This document shows, piece after piece, positions 7,652 through 15,762 of a DNA stretch of 64,000 bases. The translations under genes and the position numbers were made by a program. The notes beneath the pieces were generated by a model that was given only the letters and a program-made list of their open reading frames with translations, made no database searches and was not told where the DNA came from. Source of the stretch: Microtetraspora fusca (GTDB lineage: Bacteria; Actinomycetota; Actinomycetes; Streptosporangiales; Streptosporangiaceae); assembly GCF_001570365.1 (NCBI RefSeq), contig NZ_BBYK01000055.1:98932-162931 (forward strand). The letters are read 5' to 3'. Numbering within the stretch: position 1 is the first letter of the stretch; each line of letters begins with the position of its first letter.

Positions 7652-8285
7652 GCCGCCGCTGAGCGTCCTCATCGCGGAGGACCAGAGCCTGATCCGGAAC
7701 GCCCTGAAGGAACTCCTTTCGGGATATCCGGGGCTGGAGGTCGTGGGCACCGCGGGCACCGTCGAGGAGGCCGTCTCGGTGGGCTCCGCGGTCCGCCCGC
7801 ATGTCGCGCTGGTGGATCTGCAGATGCCGCCCGCTCCCGGAGGGGAGGAGCGGCCGTCGAGCGGGGTCGAGGTGGTCGCGGCGCTGCGCCGCCGGTCGCC
7901 GGCGACGAGGTGCCTGATCCTCTCGGCGTTCCGCGAGCCCCGCGCGCTGCGCGCCGCGCTGGCCGCGGGCGCCTGCGGCTACCTCGTCAAGGACACCTCG
8001 CCGACCGAACTGGTCGCCGCGATCCGGCAGGTGGCCACCGGCGAACCCGTGATCGACGACAAGTTGGCCGCCCGCATCGCGCTGGCCGCGCCGTGCCCGC
8101 TCACTCCGCAGGAGGTGGCGGTCCTGCGGCACGCGCGTGACTTCCTCACCGTCGCCGACATCGCCCGGACCATGCGTCTCAGCACCGGCACGGTGCGCAA
8201 CTATCTCACCCGCGCCATCCGCAAGACCGGCGCGCGCAACCGCCACGAGGCCGTGCGGATCGCCGCGTCCCACGACTGGCTGTGA
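7644..8285 (+). CDS. LuxR/NarL-family response regulator
   Basis: A 213-aa response regulator. The receiver domain shows the acidic pair E12-D13, phospho-acceptor Asp58 (VDLQMP) and Lys116 (VKDTSP). A LuxR-type HTH covers about residues 150-213 (LTPQEVAVL through NRHEAVRIA). I choose ATG 7644, preceded by AAAGGGAGGG, rather than an upstream in-frame start inside the kinase gene. It is the cognate partner of the overlapping kinase gene. Direct repeats upstream of the RiPP precursor gene are candidate binding sites. Confidence 0.9.
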   Translation: MSEPPLSVLIAEDQSLIRNALKELLSGYPGLEVVGTAGTVEEAVSVGSAVRPHVALVDLQMPPAPGGEERPSSGVEVVAALRRRSPATRCLILSAFREPRALRAALAAGACGYLVKDTSPTELVAAIRQVATGEPVIDDKLAARIALAAPCPLTPQEVAVLRHARDFLTVADIARTMRLSTGTVRNYLTRAIRKTGARNRHEAVRIAASHDWL

Positions 8286-8701
8286 CGGGGGAACCCGGCC
8301 CGCCGCGCTGACGGACCACCCCGGCCGGGGACGCTCCGGCCATGCCGCGCATGCTCCCGCGGAGCGGGCGGCGGTGTCGGCGGTGTCCCATGTCATCTCC
8401 GTCAGGCCCTCCAGCGGTGCGCCACGGACGTGATCAGCCGTCACCGCCGCACACTACGGCCGGCCCCCGGGCCGCGAACAGATCCTCTTTCTCATCATTG
8501 AACGGTGATTTTTGTCACCGTCATTTCACCCGGATTCGCATCATTGACGGAATTCGGACCTGTGCTGATGATCGGTGCGTCCGGTCCAGAAAAGACGGAG
8601 CCTTTCGGGACTCGAGCGCGGACCCCGGGCCCGACATGAATCCGCACCTCGATTCCCGGCGGCGTTCCGCCGGCATCCGCGGAAGGGAGGGTGAATTCGG
8701 C
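8286..8701 (+). promoter_or_regulatory. 416-base regulatory region upstream of the RiPP precursor
   Basis: No gene is visible. The centre (about 8480-8560) is clearly more AT-rich than the surroundings. It holds a perfect inverted repeat ACGGTGA-N6-TCACCGT (8502-8521) and two direct repeats, CATCATTGAACGG (8493-8505) and CATCATTGACGG (8539-8550), 46 bases apart. These are plausible sites for the upstream response regulator or another factor. Confidence 0.45.
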
Positions 8702-8863
8702 ATGAAGCTTGAGAGCACTGCGACGGTTGACCACCGCAGCATGACTGCTCAGCCGCTTGGGGCCGGCCTGTCCGGCGCCGGTTTCGGCGTCGTCGTTCCC
8801 GGCGCGTCGTCGTGCTGCGCGGGCTGCACGTCCAGTTCGTGCGGCACCATCGTGCGGCCGTAG
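8702..8863 (+). CDS. putative azole-containing RiPP (LAP/TOMM) precursor peptide
   Basis: A 53-aa peptide at ATG 8702, downstream of GGAAGGGAGG. Residues 1-36 look like a leader, rich in Gly, Ala and Val with a short polar start (MKLESTATVDHRS). The last 18 residues are the likely core, with four Cys, five Ser and two Thr (SSCCAGCTSSSCG then TIVRP), just the residues a YcaO/E1 cyclodehydratase turns into thiazol(in)es and oxazol(in)es. All modification genes follow on the same strand. I do not recognise the peptide as a known family. The leader is unusually poor in acidic residues. The leader/core boundary is a guess. Confidence 0.75.
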   Translation: MKLESTATVDHRSMTAQPLGAGLSGAGFGVVVPGASSCCAGCTSSSCGTIVRP

Positions 8864-8879
8864 AGATGAAAGCGGTGCC

Positions 8880-8910
8880 CGGGGAGCCTCGGCCTCCGGG
8901 CTCCGCCCCC
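8880..8910 (+). terminator. possible attenuating hairpin after the precursor gene
   Basis: GGAGCC (8883-8888) pairs with GGCTCC (8899-8904), and flanking G and C runs extend the stem imperfectly. A leaky hairpin between a RiPP precursor and its enzymes is a common way to give excess precursor transcript. Weak evidence. Confidence 0.35.
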
Positions 8911-8948
8911 ACCATGGCCACTTAACGACAGAAAACGCGGTGTCAGGC

Positions 8949-9527
8949 ATGGAAATCAAATCGGAAATCGACGTCTCCGCCATTCCGAAGCCCGTTCTCA
9001 TCAACGTTCCCGTGGACGACATGGAACGCGGCCTGGAATTTTATCAGGCGTTTCTCGGAATGCCGGCGGCGCGTTCACTCTCGTACGAGATCTCCTATCA
9101 CGCCCCGGTGTCGAGCGACGGAATCCTGCTCACGGTGAACAAACGCAGGTTCCCCGGCGAGACGGTGACCGTCTATTTCCACGTCTACGACCTCGACGGC
9201 GTCCTGAAGAAGATCGTCGAGCTGGGCGGCGAGGTGACGGCCGGGCCGTACGACCTGCCGCTGCCCAAGCAGATCAAGCCGGAGTTCCAGGAGCAGTTCC
9301 GCGACAGCCCGTTCTACCGGGGCGACGCGGGCGACTCGATGGGGCTCGGCGCCAGCGTGGCCGACGCCGACGGCAACCGGTTCGGGTTGGTGCAGTTCAG
9401 CGAATGGGCCCACGCGACCTTCCGGCTCGGCCGATACGCGAACCCGGTCACCCCCGAGCAGCTCGTCGACCAGTCGATCGCGCTGAACCGGAACGTGCCC
9501 CCGCCCACCGAGATCTTCCAGGAGTGA
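8949..9527 (+). CDS. VOC (glyoxalase/bleomycin-resistance fold) family protein
   Basis: A 192-aa protein with the vicinal oxygen chelate fold: a beta-alpha-beta-beta-beta module near the N terminus (PVLINVPVDDMERGLEFYQAF) and a second module ending in the typical ADADGNRFGLVQ strand (about residues 138-150), with a long loop rich in Phe and Tyr between them. VOC proteins act as metal-dependent isomerases or dioxygenases, or bind and sequester antibiotics. Sitting between the precursor and the SagB-like dehydrogenase, it may modify the peptide or give self-protection (inference). Its role in an azole RiPP cluster is not established. Confidence 0.8.
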   Translation: MEIKSEIDVSAIPKPVLINVPVDDMERGLEFYQAFLGMPAARSLSYEISYHAPVSSDGILLTVNKRRFPGETVTVYFHVYDLDGVLKKIVELGGEVTAGPYDLPLPKQIKPEFQEQFRDSPFYRGDAGDSMGLGASVADADGNRFGLVQFSEWAHATFRLGRYANPVTPEQLVDQSIALNRNVPPPTEIFQE

Positions 9528-9535
9528 GCGCGCCC

Positions 9536-10456
9536 ATGGACCACGTCACCGATCCCCAGCTGGCCGAGGCGAGCGCCGGGGTCAGCGCGTACCGGTCGCT
9601 CAGCCCCGACCTCTCCGCGGTCGGGCTGCGCACCAACCAGGCCCGGTACGACAACCTGGGCGAGGCGCGGTTCCCCCGGCCCGCCGAGGAGTTCCTCGTC
9701 GCCAGCCGCTTCGCCCCTTGGGATCGCGAGGCCCAGCTCTCCGGCTCCGACTACTTCGGGGACGTGATGGCGACCGCGCTGTCCGTGGTCGACCAGGAGA
9801 CGCCGCCCGCCGCCGACACCGTCGAGCTGCCGCCGCCGCTGGAGGTGCCGATCGCGCTGGACGAGGCGGTCGCCCGCAGGCGGAGCGTACGCAGGTACAC
9901 CGGCGACCCGGTCGCCCTGGCCGAGATGGGCACGATGCTCCGCTTCGGCGCGGGCGTCACCGGCGAGGCCGACGCCGAGCTGATGCGCGGCGGCGCGGTC
10001 ACGTACCGGTTCCGGGCCGTCCCGAGTGGCGGCGGGCTCTACCCGGTCGAGGTCCACGTCGCCGCCCTGGACGTCCCCGAGCTGTCCGTGGGCACCTACC
10101 GCTACAGCCCCGTGGAGGACGTGCTCGTCCGCACCGGCGACCGGGCCACCGTGGACCGGCTGCGCGACGCGTTCGCGATCCCCGGCGGGATCATCTCCCT
10201 CGAGAGCGCGGCCTTCGTCGTCCTCCTCGTGGCCCGGCCGTGGCGGTCCATGCGCAAGTACGGCCCGCGCGGGATGCGCTTCGTCCTGCACGAATGCGGC
10301 GGGATCGCGCAGAACATGCACCTGACCGCCACGGGTTTCGGCCTGGGGACGACCGACTGCTCCAGCTACGTGGACGACCTGGCCAACGAGGCGCTCGGGC
10401 TGGACGGCGTGCTCGCCTTCCTGGCCCACACGATCGTGGTCGGATGGCCGGGATGA
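9536..10456 (+). CDS. SagB-type FMN-dependent azoline dehydrogenase
   Basis: A 306-aa nitroreductase-superfamily protein of the SagB/ThcOx type. The N-terminal third is the family's accessory region; the FMN-binding nitroreductase core starts near residue 105 with the RRRSVRRYTG motif and continues through PSGGGLYPVEVH. SagB enzymes oxidise azolines to azoles in LAP and thiopeptide pathways. I start at ATG 9536; a GTG at 9524 overlapping the VOC stop (GTGA) is a possible alternative. Its stop overlaps the radical SAM start (ATGA). The presence of a dehydrogenase implies a product with aromatic azoles. Confidence 0.88.
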   Translation: MDHVTDPQLAEASAGVSAYRSLSPDLSAVGLRTNQARYDNLGEARFPRPAEEFLVASRFAPWDREAQLSGSDYFGDVMATALSVVDQETPPAADTVELPPPLEVPIALDEAVARRRSVRRYTGDPVALAEMGTMLRFGAGVTGEADAELMRGGAVTYRFRAVPSGGGLYPVEVHVAALDVPELSVGTYRYSPVEDVLVRTGDRATVDRLRDAFAIPGGIISLESAAFVVLLVARPWRSMRKYGPRGMRFVLHECGGIAQNMHLTATGFGLGTTDCSSYVDDLANEALGLDGVLAFLAHTIVVGWPG

Positions 10457-11676
10457 GCGAGACCCGGCCGCTGCTGCTCTACGTGCACATCCCGTTCTGC
10501 CGGTCCAAGTGCCACTTCTGCGACTGGGTCACCGAGATCCCCACCGCCGAGCTGCTGCTGCGTCCCGCCGACTCCCCCCGGCGGGCCTACATCGCCGCGC
10601 TCTGCCGGGAGATCAGGGAGCGGGGCGCGGAGCTGACGGCGCGGGGATACCGCCCGGCCATCATGTACTGGGGCGGCGGCACCGCCAGCATCCTCGCCGA
10701 ACACGAGATCGCCCAGATCGGCGCGGCGCTGCACGACGTGTTCGACCTCTCCTCCGATCTGGAGGAGGCGACCATCGAGTGCAGCCCGGAGAGCCTCACC
10801 GCGGCCAAGCTGGCCGCCTTCCGCGAGGTGGGTTTCCTCCGCTGGAGCAGCGGCGTGCAGTCCTTCGACGACCGCCGGCTGCGCCGGCTGGGCCGCAGCC
10901 ACGACGCGGAGGAGGCCCGCCGCGCCGTTCACCTCGCCGCCGAGGCCGGCTTCGAGGACAGGTCGATCGATCTGATCTGCGGCCTTCCGGGAGAGGACCT
11001 CGACGAGGTCGCCGCGTCGGTGCGCACCGCCGTCGGGCTGCCCGTGACGCACATCGCGCTGTACCCGTACCGGCCGGCGCACGGCACGGTGCTGCGCCGG
11101 CAGGTGACCCGCGGCACCACCGCGATGCTGCGCTCCGAGCAGAAGGAGGCGTACGCGCTCGGCGCCTCGCTGCTGGTGGACGCCGGGTTCCCCGAGTACG
11201 CGATGAGCCATTTCGGCGACCAGCGGTGCCTCAGCGACCTCGCCTACTTCCAGCTCCGCATGGACTGGGCCGGGTTCGGCTCCGGCGCGACCTCGCTGAT
11301 CGGCGGCGAGTACCTCGCCCACCGGCGTGGCTTCCTCGCCGCCTACAACCGCGATCCGCTGAGTTTCGACGAGCGGTATCCCGCCGCCTCCCCGGCCATC
11401 GCGTCCCGGCTGCTCTACCAGTCGCTCACCACCTTCGAGGGCGCCTCGCGGGAGCTCTGGCGGGAACGCACCGGGGTCGAGCTGGACGAGGTGCTGGCCC
11501 TGGGGCCCTGCCGCCACCTGCTCGGCTTCCTGGAGCGGGTGGCCGAGGTGTGCTCGGACGAGGAGGGCGTCCGGCTGCGCCGCGACCAGATCGCCGGCGC
11601 CTTCATCGACCTGCAGTTCGCGGGCATCGCCGCCGCGGCCGGCGCCGAGTCCCGGGCCGCGGCGCTCCTGGGCTGA
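10453..11676 (+). CDS. HemN/HemW-like radical SAM protein in the RiPP cluster
   Basis: A 407-aa radical SAM enzyme. The [4Fe-4S] motif CxxxCxxC is at Cys16, Cys20 and Cys23 (HIPFCRSKCHFCDW), followed by the SAM-binding GGGT (about 76-79) and a C-terminal HemN-like domain. HemN-like proteins inside azole RiPP clusters are typically class C radical SAM methyltransferases acting on aromatic rings or thiazoles, so C-methylation of an azole is a reasonable guess; coproporphyrinogen oxidase activity is unlikely here. The start overlaps the SagB-like gene by four bases. An in-frame ATG at 10444 is an alternative. Confidence 0.82.
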   Translation: MSETRPLLLYVHIPFCRSKCHFCDWVTEIPTAELLLRPADSPRRAYIAALCREIRERGAELTARGYRPAIMYWGGGTASILAEHEIAQIGAALHDVFDLSSDLEEATIECSPESLTAAKLAAFREVGFLRWSSGVQSFDDRRLRRLGRSHDAEEARRAVHLAAEAGFEDRSIDLICGLPGEDLDEVAASVRTAVGLPVTHIALYPYRPAHGTVLRRQVTRGTTAMLRSEQKEAYALGASLLVDAGFPEYAMSHFGDQRCLSDLAYFQLRMDWAGFGSGATSLIGGEYLAHRRGFLAAYNRDPLSFDERYPAASPAIASRLLYQSLTTFEGASRELWRERTGVELDEVLALGPCRHLLGFLERVAEVCSDEEGVRLRRDQIAGAFIDLQFAGIAAAAGAESRAAALLG

Positions 11677-11767
11677 CGGCGTCCGGCGGCGCGGAGCGCC
11701 CCAGGTCTCAGGCAGGTACCAGGCAGGTCCCCGGCCAGGTAAGGCCAGTAAGGAAGGAATGGCACCC

Positions 11768-12793
11768 ATGCAACAGAGCAAGAACGTGCGGATCAAACCG
11801 TCCTTCAGCGTTGTCGCCCACGACGCGGACACCGTCGAGCTCCGCCACGGGGTCTGGAACGTCCGCTCGTACACCCTGACGGATCACGCCCGCACGGGCC
11901 GCCTGTACGGCCTGCTCCGCGGGCTCGACGGCACCACGAGCCGGGCCGAGGTGGCCAAGGCCAACGGCGTCACCCGGGCCGAGGTCGAGGCGCTGGTGGA
12001 CCACCTCGACCAGCTCGGCGTGATCGCCCGCGCTCCCGAAACCGCCTTGGACGCCTACATCGAGAGCACCGGCGGCTATGTCGCGGAATCGCCCGCTCCC
12101 CCAGTCGTCGTCCTGGGCGGGGGCGCGCTGGCCACCGCGACCGCCCGCGTTCTCGAGGCCAGCGCGCCCGGCGGCGTGGAGCTGGCCGAGGAGAGCGAGC
12201 CGCTGCACCATGCCCTGCTTGAGGCCGATCCGGTGGCCCTGGAGGACGGGCTGGCCTTCGAACGGTTCGTCGAGCGGTTCGAGCCGTGGCGGGGCAAACT
12301 CCTGGTCCACGTGGCCGAGGAGCCGCATCCCCTGCGACTCTCGACGCTCAACCGGATCGCCCTGGCGCTGCGCACGCCATGGATCCAGGCCGCCGTGGAC
12401 GGCCCGATGGTGCTGATCGGCCCGTCGTTCTCGCCTCCGACCTCGGCCTGCTTCGCCTGCTTCGAGACGCGGGTGCTGATGAACCTCCGCGAGTCGGCCG
12501 CGTACCAGCGGTACAAGGACGCCCTGGTCCGCCAGACGATCCGCGTCGGCGAGCCGCCCACCCTGGACGCGCTGCGCGCCCTGGTCGCCGGGCACGTGGG
12601 ACTGGAGGCGCTCAACCTCGCGCTGACCGGCACCACGACCACCCTCGGCAAGGTGCTCGGGATCTACGTGCCGACCATGGAGATCTCCTACTCCGAGGTG
12701 CTGCGGCTCCCGGGCTGCCGGGCCTGCGGGCCGGTGGTCGAGCGTGAGGCCACCGAACTGTACTTCGACGTGCGGCGGTGGATCGATGCCTGA
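11768..12793 (+). CDS. E1-like (ThiF/SagC-type) cyclodehydratase partner with leader-binding domain
   Basis: A 341-aa TOMM E1-like protein. The N-terminal about 85 residues form a winged-helix RiPP recognition element, which grips the precursor leader; then comes a degenerate Rossmann part (VVVLGGGALATATA) and zinc-binding Cys pairs at 228/231 (CFAC) and 317/320 (CRAC). These proteins present the precursor to the YcaO enzyme and have no catalytic activity of their own. ATG 11768 is preferred over 11759, because AAGGAAGG then lies at normal spacing. The gene overlaps the YcaO gene by 8 bases. Confidence 0.88.
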   Translation: MQQSKNVRIKPSFSVVAHDADTVELRHGVWNVRSYTLTDHARTGRLYGLLRGLDGTTSRAEVAKANGVTRAEVEALVDHLDQLGVIARAPETALDAYIESTGGYVAESPAPPVVVLGGGALATATARVLEASAPGGVELAEESEPLHHALLEADPVALEDGLAFERFVERFEPWRGKLLVHVAEEPHPLRLSTLNRIALALRTPWIQAAVDGPMVLIGPSFSPPTSACFACFETRVLMNLRESAAYQRYKDALVRQTIRVGEPPTLDALRALVAGHVGLEALNLALTGTTTTLGKVLGIYVPTMEISYSEVLRLPGCRACGPVVEREATELYFDVRRWIDA

Positions 12794-14132
12794 GCTGCTG
12801 GCCCCGCGCCTCCTGGAGTCGCCCGACCAGTTCACCGCGCGGCTGCGGGCGCGGATGCACTCCCCGCTGTGCGGGCTCATGCCGTCCATGGGCTTCCTGC
12901 AGCGCCAGCGGGGCGGCCCCCGGCTGATGGTGGCCGGCGGCGAGCTGACCGGGGTGCACGTGCTGCGCGGCCTGCCCGCGCCCAAGATCGGCGCGTACCA
13001 CATCGGCGGGTACGGGCTGCGCCCCTTCGAGTCGCACATCAGGACGCTCGGCGAGGTGGTGGAGCGGTACGGCGGCTACCTGGCCCCGGTGAGCGGGCGC
13101 TTCCCCATCCGGTACGCGTCGGTCGAGGAGCTGACCGCCGCCGGGGAGCTCTGCGACGCCGGCCCGGTCGCGCCGTACAGCGCCGAGCAGTACGCCCGCG
13201 AGGGGTTCCCGTTCCGGCCACGGGAGGACGGCCACCGGCTGGGCTGGGTGCGCGCCACCCGGCTCTCCGACGGCCGGGACTGCTGGGTGCCGGCGCAGCT
13301 CCTGCTGGTCGGGTACGTCGTCCAGGACCGGATGGGCGAGCCGTGGCTCGCGCCCGCGGTCTCCACCGGCACCGCGGCCCACACCGACCCGGACCGGGCC
13401 GCGCTCAACGCGCTGGAGGAGATGGTGCAGATCGACGCCGCCATCTGCCACTGGCACGGAGCGAGCAGGTCGACGCGGATCGGCGCGGGGGCCAGGACGG
13501 CCGCGCTCCAGCGCGTGGTCGAGTCCTCCTTCGACCCGCGGGGCGACCGGCCCGAGTTCCACCTGCTGCCGAGCGCCGACCTGCCGGGGTTCACCGTCGC
13601 CTGCCTCATCCGCAGCGCGGACGGCCGGCTGCCCGCCGTCGCCGTGGGGCTCGGCATCGACGGCGTGCTGGAGCGGGCGATGTACCGGGCACTGCTGGAG
13701 GCGGCCGGCGTGCGCGCGCTGGCCGTGTGGACCGCCCTACGGCAGCGGTTCGAGGACGCGTCCGCGACCCCCGAGGACATGTTCGACCTGGAGTCCAACG
13801 TCTCGTTCGCCGCGCTGCCGGAGGGCGCGCGGGTCGTCGAGGCCAGGTTCGCCGAGTGCGACGACGCCTCGGCCGACGACCTGCCACCTGACGACGAGCG
13901 GCCGCCCGGCGTCCGCACACGCGAGCTCGTCCGGGCGTTCCACCGGACCGGCAAGCGCCTGTACGCGGCCGACTTCACCACCGTGGACGTGGCCGACCTG
14001 GGCTTCGTCGTGGCCAGGTTCTGGTGTCCCGATCTTGTGACGCTGCCGCTGCCCGGCGCCCCGGCGGCGGCGCACCAGCGGTTCGCCGCGTACGGAGGGT
14101 TCCGCCGCCATGATCCCCACCCCTATCCCTGA
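12786..14132 (+). CDS. YcaO-family azoline-forming cyclodehydratase
   Basis: A 448-aa YcaO protein. It uses ATP to activate backbone amides so that Cys, Ser or Thr side chains cyclise to azolines. The characteristic ESHIRTLGEVVERY-type ATP/Mg2+ helix is seen near residues 80-95, and ALNALEEMVQIDA near 205-220. The protein ends in PHPYP, a PxPxP C terminus, which in the family marks azoline-forming cyclodehydratases as opposed to other YcaO types. It is separate from, and overlaps, its E1-like partner. The CPBP protease gene begins 23 bases before its stop. Confidence 0.92.
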   Translation: MPELLAPRLLESPDQFTARLRARMHSPLCGLMPSMGFLQRQRGGPRLMVAGGELTGVHVLRGLPAPKIGAYHIGGYGLRPFESHIRTLGEVVERYGGYLAPVSGRFPIRYASVEELTAAGELCDAGPVAPYSAEQYAREGFPFRPREDGHRLGWVRATRLSDGRDCWVPAQLLLVGYVVQDRMGEPWLAPAVSTGTAAHTDPDRAALNALEEMVQIDAAICHWHGASRSTRIGAGARTAALQRVVESSFDPRGDRPEFHLLPSADLPGFTVACLIRSADGRLPAVAVGLGIDGVLERAMYRALLEAAGVRALAVWTALRQRFEDASATPEDMFDLESNVSFAALPEGARVVEARFAECDDASADDLPPDDERPPGVRTRELVRAFHRTGKRLYAADFTTVDVADLGFVVARFWCPDLVTLPLPGAPAAAHQRFAAYGGFRRHDPHPYP

Positions 14133-14931
14133 CACGCGGGCGTACGCTCTGACGGCGCTCGCGCTGCTCTCCCTGTCCTGCCTGACGCTCGCGGCCCACC
14201 TGCACACCCGGTGGGCCTGGGTGCGACGGCTGCCGCTGCTCGCGGTGCACGTGCTGCTCATGAGCGCGCTCGTCCTCGCGGGCGCGGCGCTGCTCGGCCC
14301 GATGGCGCTGCTCCAGCCGGTGCCGGAGCATCCGGCGGGCTGGTGGGGGCTGCCCTCGGGAGCCCTGGTGGGCTTCGCGCTCGGCCTGTTGATCATCCGG
14401 GTGGACCGGGCGATCACCACGTCCTGGCGGCGGTCATCCACGCCACCTGCGCGGCCCCAGCCGCCGCGGATGACCGCCGCCCGCCCCGCCGGCTTCGCCG
14501 CCTCCGGCACCGGCCTCTCCGAGCGCCGCCGTACCGGCCTGGTCCGGGCCCGCAACGACTACGCGCCGACCAGGAGCGACCTGCAGGTCCGGCTGGAGCT
14601 GCTGGTCGCCGTGGCCGTGGGCGAGGAACTGGTCTTCCGCGGCCTGCTGACCCGGCTCGCCCTGCTGCTCGCGGACGGCCCGCTCGTGGTCGCCGGGCTC
14701 GCCGTCGCGGCGGCGGTCTTCGCCTGCTCCCACGTCTTCTTCGGCTGGGTCCAGGTGCTGGCCAAGATCCCGCTGGCGGTCGCGGCCTGCGCGGCCACGC
14801 TGCTCACCGGGAACGTCCTGGCGGCGATCGTCTGCCACGTCGTGTTCAACGTCTGGGTGTGGCGCTACCGGCGCAGCGAGCCGGTAGCCCGGCGCGTGCC
14901 CGCCCGCGGGATGTGGGGGGCGACGGCATGA
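14110..14931 (+). CDS. CPBP intramembrane glutamic protease (SagE-like), intact motifs
   Basis: A 273-aa multi-pass membrane protein of the CAAX/bacteriocin-processing (CPBP, ABI) family. All three motifs are present: EELVFRG (Glu172, Glu173, Arg177), FACSH (His208) and HVVFN (His243, Asn247), so an active glutamic protease is expected. In SagE-like roles it removes the leader or gives immunity. ATG 14110 follows GGAGG inside the end of the YcaO gene. The cluster encodes no dedicated peptidase other than the two CPBP proteins. Confidence 0.85.
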   Translation: MIPTPIPDTRAYALTALALLSLSCLTLAAHLHTRWAWVRRLPLLAVHVLLMSALVLAGAALLGPMALLQPVPEHPAGWWGLPSGALVGFALGLLIIRVDRAITTSWRRSSTPPARPQPPRMTAARPAGFAASGTGLSERRRTGLVRARNDYAPTRSDLQVRLELLVAVAVGEELVFRGLLTRLALLLADGPLVVAGLAVAAAVFACSHVFFGWVQVLAKIPLAVAACAATLLTGNVLAAIVCHVVFNVWVWRYRRSEPVARRVPARGMWGATA

Positions 14932-15734
14932 GCGCGCTGCCCTGGCCGCTGCGCGCCCTGACGCTGGCCGCCCTGGTGATCCTCTACTACAAGTACGCCA
15001 AGGCGGCCCTGTTCGCCGCCTGCCGCCGGGTCGCCCACCTGCTCCCCTTCGCCCGCCGCTGGGACGCCAGCGAGCGCGGCAGCGTGCTGGAACTCGCGGC
15101 GGCGGGGGCCAGCCACGTCCTCGTCGTCGTGCTTCTCGTCCTGGTCACCGGTGTCGACCTCACCGGGCTCGTCCTCGGCCTGAACCGGCCCGACCTGATC
15201 GCGCTCGGAGTCGCGGTCGGCGTCGGGGAGGTGGCACTCGGCTCGCTGCTGTGCCGGGTGCTGATCGAGGGCGTGCAGGCGATGGGCCGACGGCGGTCCG
15301 GGGCCGAGAACGTCCCGTCCGGCGCGCAGCCGGCGGCCGCGGCGAGCGCCGTCGCGAGCGGGGAACGGACGCGGCAGTGGCTCGGCCTCTCACGTGGCGG
15401 CTGGATCCGGCACCACCTCAAGACGATGGAGGTCATCTCCCTTCCCCTCGCCATCACGCTCACCGCCGTACAGGTGGGCAGCGAGGAGGTCGTCTTCCGC
15501 GGGCTGGTGCTGACCTGGCTGCGCGACGCCGGGCCGGTCCTGGCGATCGGGATCTCCTGCCTGCTGTTCACCGTCATGCAGATCTTCCTGATGTCCTCGT
15601 GGCGGGCCGCGATGTTCCCCGTCGTCGGCGCGATCGTGATGGGCCTCACCCACGGTGTCCTGTTCTGGCACTACCCCCTGCTGCTCCCCCTGGTGGTGGC
15701 GCACGTCACCTTCTTCCTGTTCGCGGTGGCCTAG
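14928..15734 (+). CDS. second CPBP-family membrane protein with altered active-site motifs
   Basis: A 268-aa multi-pass membrane protein starting at an ATGA overlap with the preceding CPBP gene. It keeps the first motif EEVVFRG (Glu186, Glu187, Arg191), but the second-motif His is Gln218 (FTVMQ) and the usual HxxxN reads HVTFF (His259 with Phe263). Two of the expected residues are therefore replaced. It may be inactive as a protease, act as partner of the first CPBP protein, or serve in immunity (inference). Confidence 0.8.
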   Translation: MSALPWPLRALTLAALVILYYKYAKAALFAACRRVAHLLPFARRWDASERGSVLELAAAGASHVLVVVLLVLVTGVDLTGLVLGLNRPDLIALGVAVGVGEVALGSLLCRVLIEGVQAMGRRRSGAENVPSGAQPAAAASAVASGERTRQWLGLSRGGWIRHHLKTMEVISLPLAITLTAVQVGSEEVVFRGLVLTWLRDAGPVLAIGISCLLFTVMQIFLMSSWRAAMFPVVGAIVMGLTHGVLFWHYPLLLPLVVAHVTFFLFAVA

Positions 15735-15762
15735 AAGGCCGCCCGCGGAGAAAGGCACCCAC

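Noticed and set aside
10453-11676. HemW/coproporphyrinogen dehydrogenase
   Set aside because: The Cys motif and HemN domain fit, but the overlap with SagB-like and azole-forming genes makes a RiPP-modifying role more likely.
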